64,000 nt of DNA from Sinorhizobium fredii USDA 257 (GCF_000265205.3 NC_018000.1:2914001-2978000), one strand, 5' to 3'. Shown: positions 18,434 to 26,236, counted from the first letter of the stretch. Program-made: numbers and translations. The notes: generated by a model not told the origin, from the letters alone.

Positions 18434-19321
18434 ATGGACCTTGAAGGGATTTATTCGGCCCTCCTCACGCCGTTTTCCGAAGACGAGACTATCGACCGGC
18501 GGGCCATCGGTCCGCTTCTCGAGTTTCAGATCCGGCTTGGCATCGACGGCGTTTATGTCGGGGGCAGCTCCGGCGAAGCGATGCTGCAGTCGCTCGACGA
18601 GCGCGCCGACTATCTTTCCAATGTCGCTGCCGCCACGGGCGGCCGCCTAAAGCTGATCGCCCATGTCGGCACGATTGCCACGAGGGACGCGCTCAGGCTC
18701 TCGGAACACGCAGCCAAAGCCGGCTATCAAGCGATCTCGGCCATCCCGCCTTTTTACTACGATTTCTCCCGACCCGAAGTCATGACGCACTATCGAGAAC
18801 TCGCCGATGCCTCCGGCTTGCCGCTCATCGTCTATAATTTTCCCGCCCGCACCAGTGGCTTCACGCTGCCTGAACTCGTCGAGCTTCTCTCGCACCCCAA
18901 TATCATCGGCATCAAGCACACATCGAGGGACATGTTCCTACTCGAACGCATCCGCCATGCCGTGCCCGACGCCATCGTCTACAACGGCTATGACGAAATG
19001 TGCCTCGCCGGCTTTGCCATGGGGGCACAGGGTGCGATCGGCACGACCTATAACTTCATGGGCGACGTGTTTGTTGCCCTGAGGACGTGCGCGGCGGCAG
19101 GGCGGATCGAGGAAGCACGGCGACTGCAGGTCATGGCCAACCGGGTGATCCAGGCATTGATCAAGGTAGGGGTTATGCCCGGGTCCAAGGCATTGCTCGG
19201 CATCATGGGGGTCAACTGCGGACCTTCACGGCGTCCCTTCCGAAAGATCGAGGCGACCGATCTCGCCGCGCTTCGGGAAGCTGTCGCGCCCATATTGGCC
19301 TGGCGTGAAGACCGCGGGTGA
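18434..19321 (+). CDS. nanA: N-acetylneuraminate lyase
   Basis: The 295-residue start is at ATG 18434, 14 bases after the previous stop. It follows E. coli NanA closely: DGVYVGGSSGEAMLQSL, LKLIAHVG, the catalytic Tyr in IVYNFPA, the Schiff-base Lys in IGIKHTS, and IVYNGYDEM..G..MGAQGAIGTTYN with the substrate-selective residues. The enzyme cleaves N-acetylneuraminate to N-acetylmannosamine and pyruvate. The kinase and epimerase (NanK, NanE) needed next are not in the window. A related nonulosonate is possible. Confidence 0.85.
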   Translation: MDLEGIYSALLTPFSEDETIDRRAIGPLLEFQIRLGIDGVYVGGSSGEAMLQSLDERADYLSNVAAATGGRLKLIAHVGTIATRDALRLSEHAAKAGYQAISAIPPFYYDFSRPEVMTHYRELADASGLPLIVYNFPARTSGFTLPELVELLSHPNIIGIKHTSRDMFLLERIRHAVPDAIVYNGYDEMCLAGFAMGAQGAIGTTYNFMGDVFVALRTCAAAGRIEEARRLQVMANRVIQALIKVGVMPGSKALLGIMGVNCGPSRRPFRKIEATDLAALREAVAPILAWREDRG

Positions 19322-19326
19322 TTTCA

Positions 19327-19508
19327 GTCTGGGTCAGCGGAGCCTGGCCGGCGCCACAACAGAATGCCCCGTTGGTTCGCTTATCCAGACGGCGGAATAG
19401 CGGAGCGAATGCGGATGTCGCGCGCCTCGACCACTCCGAAGTTGACGTACGTCTTGGATTGCCGAATTCGAAGCGAACATGTCGCGCTATATCTTCGCGC
19501 GGCATGTT
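19327..19508. repeat. Direct repeat, copy 2, with an MFS 3'-end fragment
   Basis: Starts 6 bases after nanA. Read on the plus strand from 19327 it encodes LGQRSLAGATTECPVGSL up to a TAG at 19398-19400, almost the same as the C-terminus of the MFS gene at 8958-10181. It then continues with the same untranslated sequence and ends in a similar 12-bp stem (19476-19487 with 19497-19508). It is a gene fragment, not a functional gene. Confidence 0.8.
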
Positions 19509-19572
19509 GTAGCGATGCGATTCACGTTATCAAGCTCGGACGAGAATCGGCAAATCGCGACAGGAGGTCATC

Positions 19573-20007
19573 ATGAAGGCTCGTATCAAATGGGTTGAAG
19601 GGCGGACCTTCGTCGGCCAATCCGGGAGCGGCCACAATGTCGTGCTAGGCACGGCTTCTGAGCCGGAGGGAAGCACGCCGGGGCCGAGTCCGATGGAGAT
19701 GGTGCTGATCGGTACCGGGGGCTGCTCCGCCTTCGATGTCGTCCACATCCTCGAAAAGGGTCGCCAGCCGGTCGAGGATTGTATCGTCGAGCTCAGCGCG
19801 GAGCGGGCGGATCAGGAGCCGAAAGTGTTTACCCGCATCCATATGCACTTTGTCGTCAAGGGGCGCGGGCTTGCAACCAGCAAGGTCGAACGCGCCATCG
19901 CGCTGTCGATCGAGAAATACTGCTCGGCGTCGGCGATGCTCGCCAAGACGGCGACGATCACCCACGACTTCGAGGTGGTCGATACGACTGCCGCTTCGCC
20001 GACCTGA
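19573..20007 (+). CDS. OsmC/Ohr-family protein (YhfA-like)
   Basis: A 144-residue OsmC-fold protein with AGGAGG before the ATG. The two redox cysteines of the family are present in GTGGCSAFDVV and KYCSASAML. OsmC/Ohr proteins reduce organic hydroperoxides through this cysteine pair as dimers; the YhfA branch is less characterised. It lies alone after the repeat and is not an obvious part of the nan operon. Confidence 0.85.
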   Translation: MKARIKWVEGRTFVGQSGSGHNVVLGTASEPEGSTPGPSPMEMVLIGTGGCSAFDVVHILEKGRQPVEDCIVELSAERADQEPKVFTRIHMHFVVKGRGLATSKVERAIALSIEKYCSASAMLAKTATITHDFEVVDTTAASPT

Positions 20008-20402
20008 TTGCAAAAGGTTCCAAACTGGCCTCAACGCTGCCTTGCGGCGCCCGGAACGGCGGAAGCTAGCGGATGGATTCCGGCATTGACCGCTCATGGC
20101 AATGCCGGGTCCGGTCTACACGTGCAGGGACGTGCGCGAGGGTAATTGCCCTTGATTTCGCTTGCGCCAAAGCTATCTAAATACGCGTAATGCGACGTTC
20201 GAAGCGGTTCCCTTGGACGGAACAGGGCGCGAATGAGCGCCAGCTAATTGAGGATACGCCGCGATCGGAGCTGCAGTGGACCCGGCCAATCCGTCTGCAG
20301 CTCTGTTATGTGTAGCTAAGCCTATTCCGGACGTTTTATTCAGCTCAGGTGCCGCGGCGCTGGCAATGGCCGTTGTCATATCGGCTGTGTTCGATCATCG
20401 TC
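20008..20402. other. Intergenic region holding a repeated element
   Basis: No gene seen between the convergent OsmC and nucleotidyltransferase genes. Bases 20148-20309 belong to an element repeated at 35267-35415. The rest shows nothing recognisable. Confidence 0.5.
20148..20309. repeat. Conserved intergenic element, copy A
   Basis: Shares with 35267-35415 a core GCGACGTTCGAAGCGGTTCC, an internal GGTTCC/GGAAC pair, and a terminal perfect 9-bp stem GAGCTGCAG/CTGCAGCTC (20268-20276 and 20295-20303). Spacers differ while stems are kept, which suggests a structured RNA or DNA element. No coding frame is conserved end to end. Confidence 0.6.
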
Positions 20403-21473
20403 CTACCCTTTCCCGAGTTCGTCCATCGATATGCCCATGGCTGCCGCCAGCGCTCCTTTCCCGTTGTCCGGCATCATCGCGAGTCCAGATATGATCGCCT
20501 CTTGCCATGACGGCCCTCTCTCCCACGCCTCTTGGTAGGCATCGGCCAGAATATTGCTTTGGCGCGTCTCCCGCAGCGCCTCACAGAGCAACGAGGCCTG
20601 CAGTAGGTCCTTGTCGCGCTTCGCCCGCCCAAGCGCGTCTGTGAGTCGCCTGGACGCCACGATGAGCTTATGCACGGCATACCTTTCGGGCGCGGGGACG
20701 TTCACGCTCACGCCCTCCCTATGGAGCAGAACGGTCCTCACAGGCTCGTAGATCAGGAAATCCAAGAACCGGAGGTTTTCCGCCGACGCACCGCCGAGGG
20801 CTGGCATTGGCGACGGCTTGCCCGTGTATTCGTCCGATCCCCTGTTCCCCGTCAGGAATTCTACCCGATAGCCCCTGCCGTTCTGGAAGGCGACGACCTT
20901 CGCCTTGTCCGCTTGATGCGGGACCGCCCGGAACGCCGGATCGACCGATTGCAGGATTTCTAGAATGGGCGGCAGGCTGTCCCCGACCTCGGCCGAGATC
21001 GCGAAGTCCTGCGCGAAATCCGCATCGCCAGTCTGCATCGCCGTCGAAGGCAGCCGAACGCCGAGCAGGCCCGCATAGCAGCTAAAAGCCACCGACCCGA
21101 TCAGCACGGCCCGTGGCCGGAACAGTCCGGCATCCGCAAGGGCTTTCGTGATGTCGCCCACGAAGGCATCGGGTCCCGACAGGCCGGCGGTTCGAAGGAG
21201 AGTGCTGACCATGCGCCGACGCTCGCGGAGCTCGTCTTTGATCTTCTTGTGAGCATTCACCCGCGCCGTGATTTCCGCGTCGCTGTGCGGGCCTACATAG
21301 CGCCGCTTGTCACCGTGGGGAGTAGGTAGATCGAAATACCAGTAGTTTTTCCCTTTGACGGGAACCGTTACAAACCGCCCCTCGAGCGGGAAATCCGCTT
21401 GGAACTGCGCATCGAGCGAGCGCTGCACCAGCTCGGCGAACATGGTCCGATATACCAGGTCGATCTGTCTCAT
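20403..21473 (-). CDS. Nucleotidyltransferase-fold protein, GSU2403/NTP_transf_8 type
   Basis: A 356-residue protein with AAGGAT before the ATG. The opening QIDLVYRTMFAELVQR and YWYFDLP are typical of the GSU2403 family. The polymerase-beta-like nucleotidyltransferase core is visible as LIGSVAF (GS at 126-127) followed by TGDADFA (D150, D152), the metal-binding pair. Such enzymes often sit with a DNA-binding partner in toxin-antitoxin-like pairs (compare AbiE). Here only a remnant of an upstream partner remains, under two operator-like inverted repeats. Target unknown. Confidence 0.8.
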   Translation of the reverse strand: MRQIDLVYRTMFAELVQRSLDAQFQADFPLEGRFVTVPVKGKNYWYFDLPTPHGDKRRYVGPHSDAEITARVNAHKKIKDELRERRRMVSTLLRTAGLSGPDAFVGDITKALADAGLFRPRAVLIGSVAFSCYAGLLGVRLPSTAMQTGDADFAQDFAISAEVGDSLPPILEILQSVDPAFRAVPHQADKAKVVAFQNGRGYRVEFLTGNRGSDEYTGKPSPMPALGGASAENLRFLDFLIYEPVRTVLLHREGVSVNVPAPERYAVHKLIVASRRLTDALGRAKRDKDLLQASLLCEALRETRQSNILADAYQEAWERGPSWQEAIISGLAMMPDNGKGALAAAMGISMDELGKG

Positions 21474-21568
21474 TGGTTGCGATCCTTCGCAGCGGCTTTC
21501 GAGAGTGCCGAGGCCTCTTCCATGGTTTCGATTTCGTTAGACTGGACGGCGGGCCAGCCAAACCATCT

Positions 21569-21667
21569 TTAGGCAGCCAGGTCGGCCATCGCCTTCTCGA
21601 GTGCCGACCTCGCCCGAATCATTTTCGACGGACGACCGAGAAGCCGTTTGATTGCCTTCCACACCAC
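21569..21667 (-). pseudogene. Remnant of a small partner gene upstream of the nucleotidyltransferase
   Basis: A 32-codon frame starting GTG GTG at 21667 behind GAGGG, reading KAIKRLLGRPSKMIRAR and ending TAA. A second frame after it (to 21475) reads GWPAVQSNEIETMEEAS and stops just before the nucleotidyltransferase start. The two look like the two ends of one shortened, frameshifted gene. The short basic then acidic composition fits a regulator, but nothing is recognised. Confidence 0.35.
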
Positions 21668-21678
21668 GGGGCACCCTC

Positions 21679-21756
21679 GTTATAATGTTTCCGCAAAGAC
21701 ATCATAACTCCCTTTACGTCCCGAGTTATAACGTTTCAGCATAAACATTATAACTC
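21679..21756. promoter_or_regulatory. Two operator-like inverted repeats
   Basis: IR1 is GTTATAATGTTT-ccgc-AAAGACATCATAAC (21679-21708); IR2 is GAGTTATAACGTTT-cagcat-AAACATTATAACTC (21723-21756, one mismatch). Both use the same TTATAAyGTTT half-site. They lie directly upstream of the partner remnant and nucleotidyltransferase, as in autoregulated toxin-antitoxin promoters. Confidence 0.6.
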
Positions 21757-22099
21757 CCATGCCCCATGTCAAGCTCGTCAGCCCAATCGCCTTGCAAACG
21801 CGGGCTTTCTTTGCCGTTGTTACACTTTGAATCAACGCCGTCCTGCCCCGTTAAGAACTGGATAGTCCCGGTTTTCGCGCGCTGGTCGAAAGGGTAGCCA
21901 AGCCTAGATCATCCAGTTCCCAGTGAACCCGACATCGTGACCCTGCCAATGCGGGAGCGTCACTTCGAAATCGTAGCAGGCGAGAACACCCGGAAACGCC
22001 GTCATCCCTGCGGGTTGGGGCAAACTGGTTCCGCAAGATGGCTCCGCCAGTTCATTTGATCGCTGGCGCTCGAATCATCGTCAAAGACGACGGAGAGTA
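21757..22099. other. Intergenic region
   Basis: Between the operator repeats and the DegP remnant. No gene or repeat recognised. Confidence 0.4.
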
Positions 22100-23026
22100 T
22101 GAGGCCGTGCCGTCGATCACGCGAGCCACCCAAGGTCGGATGCCCGGATCACCACCGGGATCGTCTCCGCCGAAGGGCGAGACATCGGGGCCGGCCCCCT
22201 ATGACCACTTCATTCAGATCGATGCGCCGATCAATCGCGGCAATTCCGGCGGCACGGCCTTCGATGTCAACGGCGATGTGATCGGCGTCAACACGGCGAT
22301 CTTCTCGCCGTCCGGCGGCAGTCGGCATCGGCTTCGATATCCCGGCCCACACGGCGAAAGCCGTCAACGCCGAGCTGAAGGACAGGGGCCATGTGACGCG
22401 TGGCTGGCTAGGCATCAAGGAACAGCAGGTCACTGCAGACATTGCCGAGGGCCTCGGCTTGAAGGAAGCCAAGGGCGCCCTAGTCGACGAAACGGACCCT
22501 GCCGCCCCGGCCGGCAAGGCCGATCTCCGCTCCGGCGACGTCATCACGGCGGTCGATGGGGCAACAATCAACGATCCGCGTGAACTGGCCGAAGGTCGGT
22601 GCGATGGCACCCGGCACCTCTGTGACGGTGAGCATTCTTCGCAATGGCGAGCCAAAGGACCTTGCTCTAAAGCTCGCAACGATGCCGGAGGAACGACCCG
22701 CGCCGGTCGAAGCGGCAAGCAGCGGCAGCGCTGCGCCAGCCAGCGAGCAGGATCTCGGGCTTCTGCTGGCGCCGGCGAGCGAGGTGGCCGGCCCCGGCGA
22801 GAAAGGCATGGTCGTCGTCGCCATCGATCCTAAAGGGCGGCGGCGCAGCATGACCCTCGAAGCGGGCGACATCATTCTCGACGTCGGCGGCAAGGCGGTC
22901 TCGAAAGCCAAGGACTTCCGCCGCGATCTCGCGTCGCTTCGTAAGGAAGGCAGAGTGGCCGCGCTGCTTCGCATCCAGTCGGGCGGTGCGTCGCGCTTCG
23001 TCGCTCTGCCGCTCGGACAGGCATAG
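22100..23026 (+). pseudogene. DegP/HtrA serine protease, N-terminally deleted and frameshifted
   Basis: The catalytic-serine region ([11 protein letters not shown]) and both PDZ domains of a rhizobial DegP are still readable, but in at least three frames: [15 protein letters not shown], then [17 protein letters not shown], then the first PDZ ([19 protein letters not shown], 22393 on), then the rest (VGAMAPGTSVTVSILRNGE to the stop at 23026). The His and Asp part of the triad is absent. It cannot make an active protease. A functional DegP presumably exists elsewhere in the genome. Confidence 0.85.
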
Positions 23027-23161
23027 TGGAGCGCGTGGGACGAGCTTGTCAGGAATCCATGCGAGAGGCGGGCTTGGCCTCTCGCGTCCCGCGCTTGGAG
23101 CAGGGATGTGGCTCCAGTACCACTCGATCAAAAATGCGCGCCGACAATGTGCTGGATCAGG

Positions 23162-23422
23162 CTAGCTGATCAAAGTGCCCCAGTTCGAGTCCCATTGAAC
23201 ATCTTCCACAAGCTCCACGTAAATCGGCGCTTCCCCCCTGCTATGTGCTTCGGCCAGACGAAAAGCGGCTTCCGGCTCCATTTCCTCGCCGGGGAAGATG
23301 ACGTCGTCTTTGGACGGGTCGACGACCTGTCGTACATAGCCTCTCACTTCGTCGCCGTAGCGATAGAGCTTGACGATGATCGCGCCCGCCACCGGCTCGT
23401 CCGGCAACTGTTGGATCAGCAT
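23162..23422 (-). CDS. Conserved-looking small protein, unknown function
   Basis: 86 residues from the ATG at 23422. GGAGAG lies 6 bases before this codon but abuts an alternative ATG at 23428, so the inner start is preferred. The acidic protein (LYRYGDEVRGYVRQVVDPSKDD, APIYVELVEDVQWD) resembles small rhizobial hypotheticals. No domain recognised. Confidence 0.55.
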   Translation of the reverse strand: MLIQQLPDEPVAGAIIVKLYRYGDEVRGYVRQVVDPSKDDVIFPGEEMEPEAAFRLAEAHSRGEAPIYVELVEDVQWDSNWGTLIS

Positions 23423-23503
23423 GGGCATCTCTCCATGTGCAGAGGTTCGAACCTCCCACGGCCGCTCAGTTTCCGGCAGACATAGACCGAGTTCTATAGC
23501 GAG

Positions 23504-23686
23504 CTAAGCCATTCCGGCCGGGTCACCGATCGGCAAAAGGGTCGGATCCGTTGGATCCTTGCTATCCTCCGGCTTTTTGATGGGCGGTTCGGCAGGCTTT
23601 TCCAGGCCGCGGTCCGGCCTGCCAGGAATGCCCTGTGGTTCCCTTGGAGTCTCGGCTGGGGTGGGAATAGGATCTTGCTTCGGCAT
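23504..23686 (-). CDS. Proline-rich small protein, unknown function
   Basis: 60 residues from ATG 23686 with AAAAGGAG upstream. Very rich in Pro, Lys, Glu and Asp, and probably disordered. The frame upstream of the start (to about 23880) continues into a fragment like the N-domain of the subtilase at 46479-48041, so the frame there is a relic rather than part of this gene. No function recognised. Confidence 0.5.
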   Translation of the reverse strand: MPKQDPIPTPAETPREPQGIPGRPDRGLEKPAEPPIKKPEDSKDPTDPTLLPIGDPAGMA

Positions 23687-23814
23687 GGCGTTCTCCTTTT
23701 GAAGGTCAACGACCATGGAAGGCGATGGTTCCTGGCTCATGTTTGCTTCATCGAAGACCCGGAAGCCGCGAAAACCGTCTACCAGCTCTCCAGGCCCTTT
23801 TCTTCCCGGGCCTC

Positions 23815-23876
23815 GTTCGTCATTGGCGGCGTTCATCAGGTCGTCTGCCGACCATCCTTCCTCCTCATTGCCTGTG
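23815..23876 (-). pseudogene. Short fragment similar to the subtilase gene
   Basis: About 60 bases similar to 47697-47763. Read on the minus strand it gives GNEEEGWSADDLMNAANDER, against GNEAEGWSATALNMNAAIDER in the subtilase. It indicates that a second copy of that gene once stood here or that the segments recombined. Confidence 0.55.
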
Positions 23877-24037
23877 CTATGGCGGCGTCTGCCGCTTTAC
23901 GATGCTCAAGAACGAACATTTCCACCTGGTCTCAGCGCGACGAGCGGATGATCTGAACGCCCAGGTTCGCCTCCACCCTATCGCTAATCCGCTGCAGAAA
24001 CGCGTCCTGCCGCAGCCGAGTGTGAACACAGGTGAGC

Positions 24038-24181
24038 GCTGAATTGTCGCAGTGAAAAGAACCTGACACTCTGCACGTGATGCTTGCACTCGCGAACAGA
24101 GCGCGCAAAGTATTCATCGCCTGTGAAGTCGAACGCTCGGGCGCAAAGCCTCTCTTGCCGGACCGGCGAGGGGGGCTTTTT
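24038..24181 (+). ncRNA. Candidate small RNA with intrinsic terminator, copy 1
   Basis: A 140-base stretch strongly similar to 38398-38530: shared blocks GCTGAATTGTCGCAGT, ACACTCTGC and GCCTGTGAAGTCGAACGCTC. It ends here in a GC-rich hairpin (24148-24176) followed by TTTTT. No conserved open frame explains the similarity. A small RNA or attenuator is the best reading. The strand is taken from the terminator. It points towards the thermonuclease gene, which lies on the opposite strand. Confidence 0.55.
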
Positions 24182-24252
24182 CAGTTTGTCGCTAGTCACG
24201 CGCAAACGAATATCGCGGGACCATCCCCCTTGCCGCTTGTCGCGGCCTCATC

Positions 24253-24765
24253 TTAGCAAGTTGACTTACGCTTTGCATGCTCAGCTCGCGCCTGGCAAGG
24301 CAACTGGAACGTGCCGCGCCAAATGCCGACGCCGTGTGACCGTGCTTCTTCCTGTGCGCCTACATATACCCCTCTGCTATACTTCTCCCAATCCACGGCA
24401 TTGCCGCTTTCGACAAGCCAGCGATTGACTTCGTGACCGTCGGCACGGAAGCAGACGCTGACGAACCGTCCGTATCGGTCGCGCTCGACGACCTCGCAGC
24501 GGATAGGGCGGGAAGCTGCCAGGAACCTGTCGAGTGCGAGTGCGGCTTCGTTGCCGCAGCGATAGGTGCCGCCGTCGCCATCCCCGCATTTTTGCCAGCT
24601 CTCCGGCGCGTCGACGCCGTGTAGACGGATGCGCTCGCCTCTGATCTCGATAGTGTCACCGTCGATTACTGTCGCTCGCCCGGCAATCGTTTCGGCGCCG
24701 CCAGCAGCCGCGGAAATTGCGAGAAGCAAGATCGGGGCAGCAGTCAGAAAGCGGCGAAGCATCAT
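24253..24765 (-). CDS. Exported thermonuclease-family nuclease (SNase domain)
   Basis: About 170 residues from the ATG pair at 24762-24765, with a signal peptide ending AAAGGAE. The staphylococcal-nuclease fold is clear: TVIDGDTIEIRGERIRLHG with the metal aspartate, VDAPES, a catalytic-region RYGRFVSVC, and WLVESGNAVDW. It would hydrolyse nucleic acids outside the cytoplasm. It lies downstream of the zinc-ribbon genes on the same strand. A second, broken copy is at 35470-35986. Confidence 0.88.
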   Translation of the reverse strand: MMLRRFLTAAPILLLAISAAAGGAETIAGRATVIDGDTIEIRGERIRLHGVDAPESWQKCGDGDGGTYRCGNEAALALDRFLAASRPIRCEVVERDRYGRFVSVCFRADGHEVNRWLVESGNAVDWEKYSRGVYVGAQEEARSHGVGIWRGTFQLPCQARAEHAKRKSTC

Positions 24766-24834
24766 TGAGTCGTCCAGTTCAAAAAATCTTGCTGGAGTGG
24801 GCACATAGGAAGGCTGACGTCAAGAACGTCCGCC

Positions 24835-25083
24835 TCATCGGCCGATCCTGCCAATCTTGATGACGTTCCCGCCCTTATTCCCGCAGTCCGTGCAGTGCAG
24901 GTATCGCGCGAGGGAGAGAATCGGACGCTTCGCCCCGAACCGGCGCGCCAGCGCGCGCCGATCGATCCGGTTCTCGCGGCCGCATCTGCGGCAACTGCAG
25001 AACAGGTCATACCATTCCGGAAGGTTTGCGAAGGTGATCTCGTCGGGAGAGCCGGCCGGCGCCGCACCGTCGGCCGGTTCCAT
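24835..25083 (-). CDS. Small zinc-ribbon protein
   Basis: 82 residues with two Cys pairs, CSCRRCG and CTDCG, separated by a basic helix (IDRRALARRFGAKRPILSLARYL): a treble-clef or zinc-ribbon layout. The start is only 12 bases after a TAA in the same frame, where the upstream relative probably once ended. Fragments of close relatives occur at 39684-39884 and 41710-41943. Function unknown; a nucleic-acid-binding role is possible given the nuclease and ligase neighbours. Confidence 0.65.
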   Translation of the reverse strand: MEPADGAAPAGSPDEITFANLPEWYDLFCSCRRCGRENRIDRRALARRFGAKRPILSLARYLHCTDCGNKGGNVIKIGRIGR

Positions 25084-25095
25084 CGGGAGAACTTG

Positions 25096-25334
25096 TTATC
25101 CCGATCGGGCAGGGTATCTTGGTAGACCAGCCGACAACGGTCGTAGAACTTGTTGCCCGTTTTCACGCAACCGATGGCGATGGCCAATTCCGTCAACAAA
25201 GCGGGCATAGTGCGATCCCCGATCCGCTTTAGCATGGCCCTTGCGTCGTAGCGCCTCTTTACCCCGCATTCGCATTCGATCCGGATCTTGCGGTCGACAA
25301 GTTCGGACAGCCACCAGGCACCAGCTCTAGGCAT
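25096..25334 (-). CDS. Zinc-ribbon-like protein, C-terminus uncertain
   Basis: Starts at ATG 25334 (GGAAG 7 bases upstream), overlapping the previous stop by 8 bases. The readable part is WWLSELVDRKIRIECECG, YDARAMLKRIGDRTMPALL and YDRC, the same plan as the 82-residue gene downstream. In its own frame it runs on without similarity through that gene to 24762. In a shifted frame a TAA lies at 25096-25098, just before the next start. I infer a frameshift near the end, so the natural stop is uncertain. Confidence 0.5.
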
Positions 25335-25494
25335 TGCGCGGCTTCCATTCCGGACGGTGCTCGAGGCAGAACCAGTTCGGCTCCGCCTTGCCAACTGCGA
25401 AGCCGAAGGCACCCCATTTCTTGCAGTCGGGATGCTTGCAATAGTGCACGTAAAGCGTCGTATCGTGTTTGGCCGCGCCTTGCTCGTCGCTCAC
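25327..25494 (-). CDS. Very small zinc-finger protein
   Basis: 55 residues, GTG start overlapping the upstream stop (GTGA). Cys/His spacing YCKHPDCKKWG and FCLEH suggests one zinc site; WGAFGFAVGK and EPNWFC look conserved because a decayed copy survives at 37180-37262. It is coupled to genes on both sides. Function unknown. Confidence 0.65.
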   Translation of the reverse strand: MSDEQGAAKHDTTLYVHYCKHPDCKKWGAFGFAVGKAEPNWFCLEHRPEWKPRNA

Positions 25495-25721
25495 GTCGTC
25501 ACCTCATCCTGGCGCTCTGGGCAGGGCGACCAGCCGCGAGTGAAGCCAAGACCCATCGCAATCTGAGCCAATGCTAGTTGCTCGCGCAGATGCTTGCAGT
25601 CGGCGAGCAGTGTGCGGATTGTCGCTTCCGCGTCTCCGCTATGCCAGGCAAGTGCTGATGCGACTTCATCCATCCACGCATCGAATTCCTCGACGTCGGA
25701 AGTTTGCCTTTCAGTAGGCAT
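25491..25721 (-). CDS. Small acidic helical protein, first gene of the zinc-ribbon operon
   Basis: 76 residues from ATG 25721 with AAGGAG upstream. The sequence (VEEFDAWMDEVASALAWHSGD, LLADCKHLREQLALAQIAMG) is helical with a short coiled-coil-like stretch. It starts an operon of overlapping small genes reading towards the thermonuclease. An SOS-type box lies 76 bases upstream. No family recognised. Confidence 0.6.
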   Translation of the reverse strand: MPTERQTSDVEEFDAWMDEVASALAWHSGDAEATIRTLLADCKHLREQLALAQIAMGLGFTRGWSPCPERQDEVTT

Positions 25722-25796
25722 GACAACTCCTTCTCCGCGCACGCACGGAGTCCTATACCCCTCAGTTTCAGATTGGCGGCCGCAACGCCGATGAAT

Positions 25797-25811
25797 GTTC
25801 CTATTATGTTC
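25797..25811. promoter_or_regulatory. LexA (SOS) box of the alphaproteobacterial type
   Basis: GTTCCTATTATGTTC fits the GTTC-N7-GTTC direct repeat that LexA binds in alphaproteobacteria. It lies between the minus-strand zinc-ribbon operon (start 25721) and the plus-strand gene at 25922. A chance match is possible, since the motif has only eight fixed bases, but it is placed in a promoter gap. Confidence 0.5.
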
Positions 25812-25921
25812 CGGTGGCGCTGAGAGTCAATCCGGCCCTTAGCCGTTGATTACTCCAATTGTGCAGCTTTTGCTAACTTGTGCCCTCTTCTACCATCGTC
25901 AGGCGAAATGCGGGAGGTGGC

Positions 25922-26236
25922 ATGATTTATCGACAAGGCGACCGAAAGCAGCAACAGCGTTCTGCGCTTTTTGAAGCGCCGGGATTATTGGCCGCGGCGC
26001 TCGCGGTCGGCGCAGCCGGCGGCATCACCGTCAGCGACCTCCATGGTTTGTGGAACGGCTCAGGTGGCGGATCCTGCAACATCAAGGGTAATGTCAGCAT
26101 CACGGGAGAGAGAATTTTCCACGTGCCCGGGCAGGAGTATTACTCGCAAACTCGGATAAGTCCGGCATATGGGGAACGTTGGTTCTGTTCCGAACTTGAC
26201 GCGTGGGCCGCAGGTTGGCGGAAATCGTTTCGCTGA
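25922..26236 (+). CDS. Membrane-anchored protein with a sunset/ExoI-type C-terminal domain
   Basis: 104 residues from ATG 25922 behind GGGAGG. One membrane segment (residues about 21-38), then a domain I recognise from rhizobial nuclease/ExoI proteins: CNIKGN, GERIFHVPGQEYY, ISPAYGERWFCSE and AAGWRKS. This domain usually follows a thermonuclease domain; here it stands alone. It may bind nucleic acid or cell-surface material. Function inferred weakly. Confidence 0.65.
   Translation: MIYRQGDRKQQQRSALFEAPGLLAAALAVGAAGGITVSDLHGLWNGSGGGSCNIKGNVSITGERIFHVPGQEYYSQTRISPAYGERWFCSELDAWAAGWRKSFR

Noticed and set aside
23442..23455. GAGGTTCGAACCTC palindrome resembling a tRNA T-arm, perhaps an attachment site
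   Set aside because: The flanks do not form a 5-bp T-stem or acceptor, and no matching second copy was found in the window.
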